Positions 53,516 through 64,000 of a stretch of DNA of 64,000 bases are shown piece after piece. The notes under the pieces are model-generated. The model saw only the letters and a program-made list of their open reading frames with translations. It made no database searches and had not been told where the DNA came from. Source of the DNA: Paraspadella gotoi (Eukaryota > Chaetognatha); the NCBI GenBank assembly GCA_051294375.1, contig CM119266.1, positions 18,222,087 to 18,286,086 of the forward strand, written 5' to 3'. The first letter of the stretch is position 1. Each line of letters begins with the position of its first letter. The position numbers were made by a program, and so were the translations under genes.

Positions 53516-53879
53516 GTTTTCTTTATTTAAAAACGCAACGAAACAAAAGTCCTTATATAAAAGTTTTATATAAAAATTGATATAATTGTATTATAATTAA
53601 AACAAACAAAACCTTATATCAATATGAAACAAATCTTTTTGGAAAGATTTTGATGAGAAACTATTATCTAAATTTGTAGCTTCCTACAATTATACACTTT
53701 TATAATATACAATTATAAACATTTATTGGCATTCCTGGAAATAAATACGCTCTGGAGGCATATGGAAAACGAAGTGCAAGTTTTTTTTTAAAGAATTAAC
53801 GGAAAAAGAACAGAAGAGGAAAATTTCTGGGAAACAAAAATTAAAGGATATTATGGTGGACTAAAATCCACAAACAATT

Positions 53880-54020
53880 CATCAGCGGCCATTGGTGCTG
53901 GAGGCCTCCCAACCCAAAGGTCTGGGGTTCTAACCCAGTGGTCGCCTAGCAGTTAAGAGGGACGGGGCGCTTAACCCGCCTGTAACACGGTGTTACAGCC
54001 TGATCCGAAGCTCAGGGACT
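53880..54020 (+). repeat. tRNA-derived SINE
   Basis: An A-box-like ttggtgctggagg is followed by the B-box gggttctaaccc, in a GC-rich block within AT-rich DNA. The block ends about 190 bases before the first terminal exon. Confidence 0.5.
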
Positions 54021-54208
54021 GCTTATATTGAACTAATTACTGTCTCTTCAATATAATTTTTTAATATTTGTTAGATTTATTATTATTTATTAAAAAACTT
54101 GTAATTTCCCTAAAGTTCTTAAGAATAAAATCATAGCTCATATCACAAAAATATTTAATATCTGTAATATTTGATTTAACAGAAAAGGAATATTTTTTTA
54201 TTTTTTAG

Positions 54209-54610
54209 TCTTCAATCTCTAACATGGAAGAGGTCACCAGCGAATTCCCCTTCCTGCAGGAATATATTGCGTCTAATCCCAAAGCAAACATTATCAAGCA
54301 AAGAATGTTGTATGGCATGGATTTAACCAAAGGATCCGTTGATATGAAATTGTTATCAAGTGTCATGTATGATGTAAGCAAATTGATCGGAAATCAAATT
54401 AGGATTAAGGACGCTCCTCATCTTGATCCCAAAAAGTTCTTTGCGAAGTGCTTTGATTTTTTCTGGAACAGCATCCCAAAGCTGGAGACTCTGTTGTCGC
54501 AAAGAATTGATGAAAATGGTGGAAGATGCTTATTCAAAGCTTACATGCGGAGAATTTGTTATAACTGTTTTACAAAATTTACGAAAAAACGAATAACAAA
54601 ATTAAAATAA
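54209..54610 (+). CDS. Alternative terminal exon A of the array
   Basis: The acceptor is a T-rich tract ending in TTTAG|TCTTCAATC. The exon is phase 0, matching the constant exon, and encodes 133 aa plus stop. AATAAA lies at 54724. Conserved blocks shared with the sister exons are SNPKANIIKQRM, MDLTKGSVDMKLLSSVMYDV, SKLIGNQIRIKD and FFWNSIPKLE, followed by a basic tail (KKRITKLK). The domain of about 110 residues is predicted mostly helical and is not recognised. The block VMYDVSKLI and the FFWNSIP block are the best conserved. The exon could start translation by itself at 54224, but the shared phase-0 acceptor makes splicing to 51815 more likely. Confidence 0.75.
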   Translation, partial: SSISNMEEVTSEFPFLQEYIASNPKANIIKQRMLYGMDLTKGSVDMKLLSSVMYDVSKLIGNQIRIKDAPHLDPKKFFAKCFDFFWNSIPKLETLLSQRIDENGGRCLFKAYMRRICYNCFTKFTKKRITKLK

Positions 54611-55246
54611 TATCATAAAACAAAATAATTATCATCTTGATTAGCAATTTTAATACTTTTTTTTTCAAAGATACTTATGTAAATAATGATTGTTCAGAAT
54701 AATATTTAAACATATATTTTACAAATAAAATATGACGAATTTACTTTTTGATCGCCTGACCGTAATCTGTGAGGTCACGTAATACAACAGTATGAAACAT
54801 TTGCACAAAAAGCATTTACTAATTCTTTTAAGTATCAACTAAAATGATTTATTATTTTATAAATTATGTGGTATTGAATTTAAGGTTATGTGATCGCTTT
54901 TTTAAAGTATTACGAAACTGCACAAGTGTGATATATAAGTACATTAAGTCTTATGGTACCATACCATCCTATCAAATATGAACTTAATCGATGTAGTTTT
55001 ACCCAAGTTGTAAGAATTTAAAACCTAACTAGGACAGACTGACCGACAAGTATTCCGAGGCGTAACTGTCCAGGATTTTTTGGTCGGTTATTTATTTTCT
55101 CGCAAAATTAAATGAATAAAGTTTATTTATTTAAACAAAAAAAAACAAAACAAAAAACAAGAGAATACAACTTCAAATTTAAGTACTAATTTTTTTTCAA
55201 ACTAGTTTGCGAAATAGTACAATATAAACAAATTTTATTTTTTTAG

Positions 55247-55654
55247 TCTCCAACCAATGACGTCGAAGAATTCTTTTCAAGAAATGTCAACTTCTTCCAA
55301 GAATATTTTTCATCTAACCACAAAGCACTTGCTTTTAAAGAAAGGCTGTCAAAGGGAATGGACTTCTTTAAAGATACTTGTGAACTGAAGTTGTTTAACA
55401 GTGTTATATATGATGTCAGTAAATTATTAGTAAAGCGGGTCATAATTAATAATCCATCCCTTCCACAAAATAAAAGATTTTTTTCTGAGGGTTTTGACCT
55501 CTTTTGGAACAGCATTCCTGAACTGCAGGCCTTTAAATTTGAAAAAATCAAGGATAATGGGCATATGAGGTTAATCAAATCATTTGCACGCCGTCGCTGT
55601 CTTACTTATTTTACCAACTCTCTAAATAAAAAAAGGCGTAAAAATAATTTTTAA
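55247..55654 (+). CDS. Alternative terminal exon B of the array
   Basis: Acceptor TTTAG|TCTCCAACC, phase 0, 135 aa, with AATAAA at 55695. The same blocks are found as in exon A: SSNHKALAFKERL, MDFFKD..ELKLFNSVIYDV, SKLLVKRVIINN, LFWNSIPELQ, and a basic tail (NKKRRKNNF). There is a stop codon in frame, so it cannot be spliced through to exon C as an internal exon while coding on. The acceptor is 1038 bases from that of exon A. Confidence 0.75.
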   Translation, partial: SPTNDVEEFFSRNVNFFQEYFSSNHKALAFKERLSKGMDFFKDTCELKLFNSVIYDVSKLLVKRVIINNPSLPQNKRFFSEGFDLFWNSIPELQAFKFEKIKDNGHMRLIKSFARRRCLTYFTNSLNKKRRKNNF

Positions 55655-56076
55655 ATTGAATTTGTCATATATGTATCTCTTGATAAATTTTAAAAATAAA
55701 TATGATTTATTTTGTCCATTAGTTTTAAAACAGATTCATATTTTCATACTGCTGGATGAATAATCAATTGAAGATAAAAAAATGGCTTAAGTTAAGAGAG
55801 TTAAAAAATGTTATTGAATATTATTATTACTTATATAATTTATAAAGGTTTTAAATTGAAAAAAGTAGATAACAGTAGAAAAAAAAATCTAATAATGTAC
55901 TTTTTTCATAATAGTCAGCCCCTTGAATTTGAATGTTAGTGCAGAGTATTCTAAATTCTTTTAATTCAATTTAGCCAAAGTAGTATATGTAACAATTGTT
56001 AATCTATTTTTTATATTAATCATAATTAGTCTATTAAAATAGAAAATAAAGCTTGTTATAAAATACTTTTTTGTAG

Positions 56077-56493
56077 TCTTCAACGCTTGACATCGAAGAG
56101 TCCTCCACATGCAACAACGATTTATTACGTTGTTATACTGCATCTAATGCGAAAGTACTTGCTTTAAAAGAAAGGATGTCAAACAACATGGACTTGTCCC
56201 AAGATTCATTCGACATGAAATTATTTGCTAGTGTTATATATGATGCCAGCAAATTAATTGCGGATCAAGTTATAATTAAAGATTCATCAGACCCAAAAAC
56301 TAAAGAAATCTTTAATAGAAGCTTCAGTTTTTTCTGGAACAGCATCCCTGAAATGGAGGCTTTGTCTATACGGAAGGTTGGAAAGGATGGACAAAAACGG
56401 TTCATGAAGACCTACACAAGAGACCGTTGTTATCACTACTTTAAAAACTTTCTGGACAGAATTAAAAAAAAAATGCAGAAAAATTTTGAATAA
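56077..56493 (+). CDS. Alternative terminal exon C of the array
   Basis: Acceptor TTGTAG|TCTTCAACG, phase 0, 138 aa, with AATAAA at 56562. The blocks are SNAKVLALKERM, MDLSQDSFDMKLFASVIYDA, SKLIADQVIIKD and FFWNSIPEME, then KRFMKTYTRDRCYHYF and a basic tail (RIKKKMQKNFE). It is closest to exon A in the middle block and to exon B in the VIYD stretch. Confidence 0.75.
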   Translation, partial: SSTLDIEESSTCNNDLLRCYTASNAKVLALKERMSNNMDLSQDSFDMKLFASVIYDASKLIADQVIIKDSSDPKTKEIFNRSFSFFWNSIPEMEALSIRKVGKDGQKRFMKTYTRDRCYHYFKNFLDRIKKKMQKNFE

Positions 56494-57466
56494 AAACATT
56501 TATGTGCTTAATACCGTTTGCTTTTTACTTTGTATATTTGAAACAACAGAATTTTTTTTTAAATAAAAAATCTTAGACAAAAAACATTGTATACCTTTTT
56601 ATCTTGCAACAAACTGTTTAGAATAATGTGTTTAAACCTTTTTGTTATAATTTTGTTTGAATTTTTAATATTATCAATTTAAATTTTTACTGATATTTAA
56701 AATTTACATGTTTTACTCTATTCCTCAAAGCTTGCAATCTGAACTTTGTAGAAAAAAAAATTAGAGGCGACTGACTTTTGTCCCATTTCTAAGAATTAAA
56801 CTTAGTGAAAATTTGCCTGTCAAAAGAAGGTTCAGATATAATTTATTATAAAATATATGTTTTTTTTCCGAATAAAAGACGAGAATAAGCCTCTCCAAAA
56901 TTGGAAGCACTGAATCAAGAAGCTTGCTTAGCAAAAGGATCAATTGAAGGCTTACTTCATAAAACTCAGGGATTGAAGTTGATCTTTGAGTGGTGGATGG
57001 AGACTGGAGAGTGAGCCGGTCCCCGAAAAAACCCTAGACCTCCGCGCAATCGAGAAGACGAGGAGCCGCTTATCAAAGCTAATGACGTCGATCTCGAGTC
57101 ACAAATTGACGTTATATCAGAATTCTATTATTATCTATAATCTAATATAATCTATTAAAATATTATTTGAAGAAAAAAAACTAAAATGTCTGACATCCTA
57201 AAGAAAAAAAGCATTTATTTGTTTATTTGTTATTTATTTGTCCTTTCTTTTCCTTTGCTTTCAAATTTGAGATGAAAAAGTTTTCTTTGTTTTTATTAGA
57301 AATTTCGTTGAGAAAACTAAAAAAACATTTCAACTCAAAAAGTAATAAATTATAACCCCCCTCATTACATATGAATGTGAATCGTACGTAACTAATCTTA
57401 TATTTTAGACGGGTATTGCAGAAAGTTCATCCTGTCTATAACTATATGCAATATTATGCATGACAT

Positions 57467-57662
57467 CTTCAGTCGTGACCCGGTGGCTCATAGAATAATA
57501 CCATCAGCTCATGATCATTAGGAACCGGGATCGATCCCCAATAGTACCTACTTACGTGAGGACGGCCGTAAACCACCTTGGGGGCGTGGAAAACCATCGA
57601 GCCTGGTTCCAAGCCCAGAACCCGTTCCATGGCTGCTAGAGGGGTTTAAGGATGGCACTCTT
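57467..57662 (+). repeat. tRNA-derived SINE, family 1
   Basis: The A-box-like ggtggctcatagaa and B-box-like gggatcgatcccc are followed by a conserved body ending in ggttccaagcccagaacccg. A reverse copy at 60172-60375 matches over the whole length, and a partial copy lies at 29618-29757. Confidence 0.7.
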
Positions 57663-57705
57663 CAGCCCACTTAGCGCCTTATCCACAATATTTTATAAAA
57701 CTTTC

Positions 57706-57778
57706 AGGAAAAAACAGTTTTTAAAGGTCAACGACGATTTTTATTATCGTTGTTGACCTTTAAAAACTGTTTTTTCCT
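57706..57778. repeat. Near-perfect 32-bp hairpin
   Basis: Arms 57706-57737 and 57747-57778 are complementary with a single G-T mismatch around a 9-base loop. The hairpin sits between the SINE and the broken exon copy. Confidence 0.85.
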
Positions 57779-57835
57779 AATTTATAAACACAACGAAAAG
57801 AAAGAATCATAACAATGTCTATGAAACTTTCAAAA

Positions 57836-58183
57836 AAATTCTGCTTCTCTTTTAATGACACTGACTACGAGAAACATGGAATTAACTCTTCTTGCTTGTA
57901 TGACTTTGCTGATTCAAACGCCAAAGCTATGGCAGATATGAAATTATTTTCAGTGTTATGTATGACGTGAGAAAGTTGATCTCTCTCAGGGTTACAATCC
58001 CAAATAAGTCCCATCCAGAAAATCAAAAACTGTTTTCAAGAGGTTTTCAGATTTTTTGAAATTGTACCTCCCTGAATTGAAAAATCGATCATTACCAAGA
58101 TTAGGACCATCAGTTGGAAGACGACTTTTTAAGTCATTAGCCAGAAGTAGTTATCTTGAATTTAATTTAAATCTAGTAGAATA
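57836..58183 (+). pseudogene. Broken copy of the terminal exon (pseudoexon D)
   Basis: This segment resembles exon E: CLYDFADSNAKAMADMKLF against CLHDFANSNAKAL, and VTIPNKSHP identical in both. It lacks about 20 codons between SNAKA and DMKLF. It has lost one C in the ttttccagtg stretch (frameshift), and the conserved Trp codon of the FW block is TGA. It cannot encode the domain. AATAAA follows at 58180. Confidence 0.75.
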
Positions 58184-58745
58184 AAAACAATTAAAAATAC
58201 TTATAAAAATAATAATTATACAAAATACACTCATTGTTTCCAAATTTTAAAGGATAATTGATATAAAGCGAGTAAAAAACAAAACGAGTATTATACGAGG
58301 AAAGAGATGCAAATAATTCTGTAGAAATCAAGGTGTGGACACTTCGCCGAGCCAAAGGCCATTCACAAAAGATACGAGTTAAATATTAAGGTCAAATTAA
58401 TTAAAATTTAATTAAAATTTATTTAATTTTTTAAATATCTGGACATTTTTGGCTCTGGGTAGAAATTTTAATAAGTCGTAACTGTAATTCGAGATGGACG
58501 TCAAGTATTGCTATTGAATATAATCTTTATAGTCTTACTATAAATAACGCTCTAAAATAAAAATGGCTAAATTGTACCTATATTGCCTTAGGTAATTAAA
58601 TTTATTAGTTAGTTAACAAATACTTTTTATAAACTATTAGAAATGATATTAATTTGTAACTGATATATTGCATAATATCAGATGCAAGGATGCATTAGTA
58701 AAATTTAGGTTAATATAGGATAAAATAATAAATCTTTTCCTTCAG

Positions 58746-59171
58746 GATGCCTCACCTTCAAACTCTAATAAAGATTTGCAAGATATTTCCTGTCTTCATG
58801 ACTTTGCTAATTCCAATGCTAAAGCATTGGCATTGCGACAAAGATTATCCGACGATATGGACTTCAACAGAGGTTCCACTGATATGAGATTATTTTCCAG
58901 TGTCATGTATGATGTTGGAAAAATTATCGCTGGCTGGGTAACAATCCCAAATAAATCACATCCTATTAATAAAGATATCTTTGCAAAAAGTTTTGCATAT
59001 TTTTGGAAAAGCATTCCCGAATTTGAAAGATNNNNNNNNNNNNNNNNNNNNNNNNNNNNNNNNNNNNNNNNNNNNNNNNNNNNNNNNNNNNNNNNNNNNN
59101 NNNNNNNNNNNNNNNNNNNNNNNNNNNNNNNTTTAAAAAAATATTTTTTTAATTTTTTAAAATATTTATAA
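58746..59171 (+). CDS. Alternative terminal exon E of the array, interrupted by a gap
   Basis: Acceptor CCTTCAG|GATGCC, phase 0. Before the gap it encodes about 95 residues with the array blocks CLHDFANSNAKALALRQRL, MDFNRGSTDMRLFSSVMYDV, GKIIAGWVTIPNKSHP and YFWKSIPEFER. The N run 59032-59131 removes the end. The sequence after the gap reaches a stop at 59171 in one frame, but continuity is unproven. AATAAA is at 59170. It differs from A-C in the exon start (DASPSN instead of S[SP].). Confidence 0.65.
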   Translation, partial: DASPSNSNKDLQDISCLHDFANSNAKALALRQRLSDDMDFNRGSTDMRLFSSVMYDVGKIIAGWVTIPNKSHPINKDIFAKSFAYFWKSIPEFERXXXXXXXXXXXXXXXXXXXXXXXXXXXXXXXXXXLKKYFFNFLKYL

Positions 59172-62100
59172 TAAAGATTATTAATAATTAAAAATAATTT
59201 ATTTTATAGCCTAACAAGTAGAACGCTTTGTAATATATATAGATATTTGTATCTTAATTTAAAAAATAATCCTTTGAATATATTTTTCTATTTAAATTTT
59301 TACTTATAATTCAATAAAGGAAAACGTAAAAGTTAAGGAGAGGTTATCAAAATTAAGTTAATGCTTGTAGATAATGTTAGAGTTATATAGACATTACAAA
59401 TTGTAGCCATATTCATATCACTACTAAAATACAATCTATTTAATAACAAAACTTTATAATTATATTTACCGAAAAATCCTGCTCTGTTATCCTCTACACT
59501 ATTATATGTGGCAAAATAAAAGAGTATTGAAATGAAAAACCAATACTAAAACATAAAGCTATGAAAAATATAAATACATAAAATACCATAAAATATAAAA
59601 ATACATGATGCAATAATCCTTTCTTTTTTATATAGCAAAGTATTTTTGAAAGTTGTTATAACGAATTTAATTTTTATTTAAGAGATGGACATGTCGTGCT
59701 ATGACTTAAAGCATCATCAACATTTTATGTCGTCTCTTAATAAAAAGTAAATTGTTGTACAATTTCCAAAAACACTTGCTTCCTCGAATATAAAGATTAA
59801 AAAAAAGGAGGAAAAAAAAGTTATGAAAACGGACTGATTTATAGATCACAAAATAATATAATTAAATTCAATCTGCAAAGCTTTTTAGAATAAAAAGAAT
59901 TTAATTAAATGTACGAAATTATTACAGAAATAACAAATTAATTTTAATCATTTTTTTATTTGATGGTAAGAATAGAAAAACTGCGCAAATACTTTAACAG
60001 TTTGAATTTATGAATATGACTTAGACGGTTTTTAAGTAGTTTATTTCTTATTTATAATGTTTCATTAATACTAGAATTCGTTTTTAATTGTGGATTAAAA
60101 TCCAGTTCCGGGTTATTAACTTTTTTCCTTCCCCTTTTTTTTTATGTTTAATATTTGTTGAAAGGCGCTTAAGTGGCAAACAGATGACTATCCGTACTGT
60201 ATACCCCCTCTCGCGACATGGACGGGCCTGGGGCTTGGAACCAGCTTGAGGGTTTGCCACGCCCCAAGGCGGCTTACGGCCGTCCTACTCTTCCGCAGGG
60301 TAGGACCGTTGGGATTGAACCCCGGTACCTAACATGGCAGAGCTTAATGGCTTTATCATGAGCCACCAGGTTCCACAACTGAAGAGTCATGCTTAAAATT
60401 TGAATGTCTAAACTTAATATGTCTAACATTATCTACAAATCATACTAATTTGTAAACCTCTCCTAACTAGTTCTATTGATATATTATTTAGTTATTATAT
60501 TATTTAAATTATATAAATTATTATAGATATTCAATTAGTAATTCAAATGGATTATTTCTTCTATAAAAATTAAGATACATATGTCATATATAATATCACT
60601 AATTGTTCTATAGTTTCTATTATCTTTGTTGTTCTATAAATTAAATTTTAATTTAATTTAAAATAATTTTATTATAAAATATTCGGTACGACATTGTGTT
60701 TTTACTATCAATTTGTTGCGTTTGAACATTTAGGATAGATACCATCTAGCGAGCTATTTTTAATTTATTTTTATATATTTTATGCCAGTCTCCTGGAGGA
60801 GATGTCAATATTCACTTGCAAAAACCGTTCTTAAAACTTCCTAGCGAATAGTTTCGAAGATATGGTCATAAACGATCAGCCTTCAAAGGCAAATTATCAG
60901 AATAAAATTTTCGAGTTTCTCAAAAGATTTCCTGACAGCGCTAGTACTTAACTAAAAAAAGAGGAAATTGAACTAAGCAAAAAGCCATAAATGAGCAAGA
61001 CAATGTGTACATCTGAAAGTGATTAGGTCTCTAGGAATTTTTCTTAAGTATTTTTAAAATATACAATAGGATTATAGTGAGATACTCCCAATTTTATTTA
61101 ACAGATTGTACTGCGAGTTCCAACCTTCATCTCCCGATGTAAAAAAGTTATTTTCTTCGGATAACATTTTGAAAGAAAAGGATAGCAATGGTGATGTGTG
61201 TATAAATTAAAGCCTAAACATGGACAACCTTTCTCAAAGAGTATATTAAATTTAATATCCTTTACACAGCTTTTGTTTAAATCATAGTAAAAGTAAACAA
61301 TTTTTTGTGGTTAAAAATTGCGAATGAAAGCAATGAATTTTTTTGTTTTTCCTTTTGTGAATTGAAAAAGGGAAGACTGAATTACATTTTGATTAACATT
61401 AATTTTCTCCTATACTGGAATAAAATTGCTTGATTTTTCAGTTTAAAGTAAAAAACAAGCAAAAATTATGTAGTAGCGTGATAAAATGTCTTTTAAATAG
61501 AAAAATGATAAATACAAAAATGTTTTAAGCTTGATAAAACAGTCTGACATCGACCAATAAATATATTATATTGTTCATCTTCTATTATCCACCGGAAACA
61601 AAAAGCTGGACACTGCTGTTTTCATAATAAACATTTTAAAAAATTACATAGCTGCGACATATTTTGATAAAGCCAATGACATTATTGGTGGTTTAATTGT
61701 ATTGGATAATTTTCTTAATAGAAAAAAAGAGAATTTTTTATTATCTTCTTCTTTTTATTTCTTAAAAAAAATTCAACTAAGGAAAAAAAAATTAAAATCT
61801 AACTCATCTTGAAAGTCAATCGGTTTACTGATTAAAAGTAGAATTTTTTATATACCTAGACATGGAAGTGCCCAAAACTTTAATTGATGTGCATACAAGG
61901 CGGAACCCGCATTCTGAATTTTTGTAATTTCCCTTTCACCATATATAAAAATTAATTATTTGCGAGATGTTGACATTATGACAATAGCCCTGGTTAAGGC
62001 TTCGTCCCCACTCCGAATGAATTTTTAAACGTAGTTTTTTCGCTATTTGATGACATAACACTATATCTTTGGTATTACTAGTTTTTCAATTTACACAATC

Positions 62101-64000
62101 TTACTTCAATACGTTAAGCGTGTCAAAAAAATAGGGTAAATAAAAGAGTAAACCGTTCCTAAATCGGATGGAGGAATCTAATTTAGGAAAATTATATATA
62201 TATATTATATAATATTATATATAATATTTCTATACAATATGTTTATATTTGTTTTATTTATTTTTTTTTATTTATTTATATTTTTATTATATTATATATA
62301 TATATATATAAATTATTTTATTCAGATTTATATATTAGTTTATATGTCTATTTATTGTTATATTTTGTATATCTATCTTTATATATATATATATCTATAT
62401 ATATATAGAATTATTATTGTAAATTTTTTATAAATATATTATATATAATATTATTTTATTCATTAAAAATTGTCTGGATATTTAGATTGATATTTTAAAG
62501 CATCCAACTAATATTATTATCTGTTTATTTATTTGAGATTTAATTTAATTAAACATCAAATATTTTTTTTTTATAATTTAAAAATAAAGTAATAATTTGT
62601 TTTATTTTTATTATATTTTTATATATTTTATTTTAAACATTTGTTTAAAGGCCTTTATAAGTATGATCTGTATTTTTGTATCTTTATTTTAAAAAAAAAT
62701 ATTCTATTGAATAGTACTTAATTGGATTAATCTTTGTTTTGAAAAAAAAAATTTAATTTTTTACGTATAATCTAATGAAAAATTGTAAAAAGTTGGGAGA
62801 GGTCTCAAATTAAACTATATGTTTTTGTAGATTAATGATATGATATATAAACATGTCATAATTGTAAGCACACAGACAAAATTTATTAAAGAATATTTTT
62901 CCAATTTTTTTCAAGATTAACAATTCCATAAGCTCCTGAAACAAAATTAAAAAACTAATACCTATTTAAACGCCAATAGGAAAGCCCAAGGTTTACTCAG
63001 GATTAGTCTGTTTTATACTTAATTTTAACATATTTAAAGTTAATAAAGGGAAAATAAAAAAATGTGACTTTAAAATGCCGAGAATTCGTTTTTTAAACAT
63101 CAAATAATTGGAAAAGTCATTTTTTTGATTTTTTAAAAAATAAAGTATGTAAGAAGTTTTTTCCGCTTCTTTAAATTGACAACAGGTAATTTGAGATTCT
63201 GACTGATATTTTTATAAGAATATCTATCATTTTTTAATTGGAAAAACCGTTTTTTTGCAAATTTTAAGAGAGTTGCAAAAGCACTGTATGATCGACTTTT
63301 TCAAAAACAAAGATAAGAAAAAAAATTAGTAGCTTATAGGGATAATTTGTACTATAGTGCTAAATTCTGAGTAAAAAACTTTATAAAATTTGCTAAAGCC
63401 TAATGGACATAATGTTTAATGTTTCCGAGAACAAGTCACTCAGCCGAAAAAAAAAAATACGGAAGAAAAAAACAAAGCGCTTTGGCACGGAAAAGAATCT
63501 TCGTTATGAGAACGGCGATTTCCTCTTCCTTCTTCCTTTCATCGTGTCTTTTTTCTTTCCTTTCAACGTGAGTTTCTTTTTTCGTCGGAATTGTGAACTG
63601 TGAACACGTCACGTGAATTAAAAACGAAAAAAACAAACAATAAATAATTATTTCTTATTCAACTTCCATACGACCAACGTTTGATTTTAAGACCATCTTT
63701 TCCTTATATTATCGTAATTGAAACAAAGCGAAAATTCAAATTTCACTGCTTTCCATTTTTGTACTCCTCTTCTTAACATCGTTTTCCTCTTCCAAACCCT
63801 TTTTGCAACTCGCTCGAACTGTTAACATTTTTTTCTCCTTCCCCACTCCTTGTGTGTCTTCATCTATTTTAATAATGATTTCCTGTTGTTTTTTCTTCTC
63901 GTTTTTTGTTCTCAGTCGCGTCGCCATCATCTATATCCATACTATCTTTCTTTCAATTTTCTTGGCCCTGTCCCCTAGGCCGTCTTCATTGCCCTCGTTC
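59172..64000. other. AT-rich DNA without a supported gene
   Basis: The only structured items are the reverse SINE copy at 60172-60375, a diverged hammerhead-like half element at about 59680-59745, and (AT)n/TAT fields at 62190-62460. Short frames near 63403-63930 are Lys- or Ser/Phe-rich and show no family resemblance. I found no further array exon. Confidence 0.55.
60172..60375 (-). repeat. tRNA-derived SINE, family 1, reverse copy
   Basis: On the minus strand it reads ggtggctcatgataaagcca, ccggggttcaatccca (B-box), ggacggccgtaagccgcctt and ggttccaagccccaggccc, matching the copy at 57467-57662 along its length. Confidence 0.75.

Larger units (their letters stand above)
51816..54208 (+). other. 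Intron upstream of the exon array, SINE and foldback rich
   Basis: The interval contains tRNA-like pieces at about 52196-52250 and 52925-53010, two copies of the interspersed element with aaaattatccattcatttaat (52449-52600, 52776-52868), a hairpin at 53083-53143, the hammerhead-like foldback at 53230-53515 and a tRNA-like SINE at 53880-54020. I found no additional copy of the terminal exon here. Confidence 0.6.

Noticed and set aside
61100-61215. Possible further array exon (PSSPDVKKLFSS frame after an acceptor-like site)
   Set aside because: The frame that resembles the domain is not phase 0 with the acceptor, it ends after about 40 codons, and the VMYDV and FFWNSIP blocks are absent.
62239-62433. 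Plus-strand frame rich in Tyr, Ile and Phe
   Set aside because: It is a translation of (TA)n and TTTA repeats.

Overview
The window is nuclear DNA from a metazoan, most likely an invertebrate. It has multi-exon genes with GT-AG introns, tRNA-derived SINE-like repeats, LINE debris, foldback DNA elements, very many (GA)n and (CGA)n microsatellites, and 13 runs of N that mark assembly gaps. No species can be named from the sequence alone.

Layout. From 1 to 28890 the DNA is gene-poor and dominated by simple repeats. It holds one clear gene, a four-exon secreted C-type-lectin-like protein (5793-7071, +), and a long inverted repeat with arms of about 1 kb (1471-4596). From 28891 to 47564 two housekeeping genes lie in tandem on the minus strand. 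PDCL3 (phosducin-like protein 3, six exons, 241 aa) follows a 16-exon DPH6 (diphthine-ammonia ligase) of the long architecture: ATP-pyrophosphatase domain, two RidA-like domains and a C-terminal extension (860 aa by my model). Every DPH6 and PDCL3 junction was checked for phase and joins in frame. The large DPH6 intron 10 hosts an apparently intronless multi-pass membrane protein with XK-related-like features (36529-38845, minus) that carries one frameshift, as well as an 18-bp minisatellite and foldback elements. DPH6 intron 8 is almost wholly a foldback transposon and contains an apparent assembly duplication.

The most unusual locus is 51171-59171 (+), divergent from DPH6. One 215-aa constant coding exon, with nuclear-localisation-like and SUMO-like motifs, ends in phase 0. 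It is followed by a tandem series of homologous terminal exons (54209, 55247, 56077, a broken copy near 57836, and 58746). Each has its own phase-0 acceptor, stop codon and AATAAA. The arrangement predicts a protein with one N-terminal half and a choice of diverged C-terminal domains by alternative last-exon use. I do not recognise the domain family.

Around this locus are two foldback elements whose arms carry opposed hammerhead-ribozyme-like cores, several tRNA-like SINEs and two near-perfect hairpins. The rest (59172-64000) is AT-rich, with no gene I can support.
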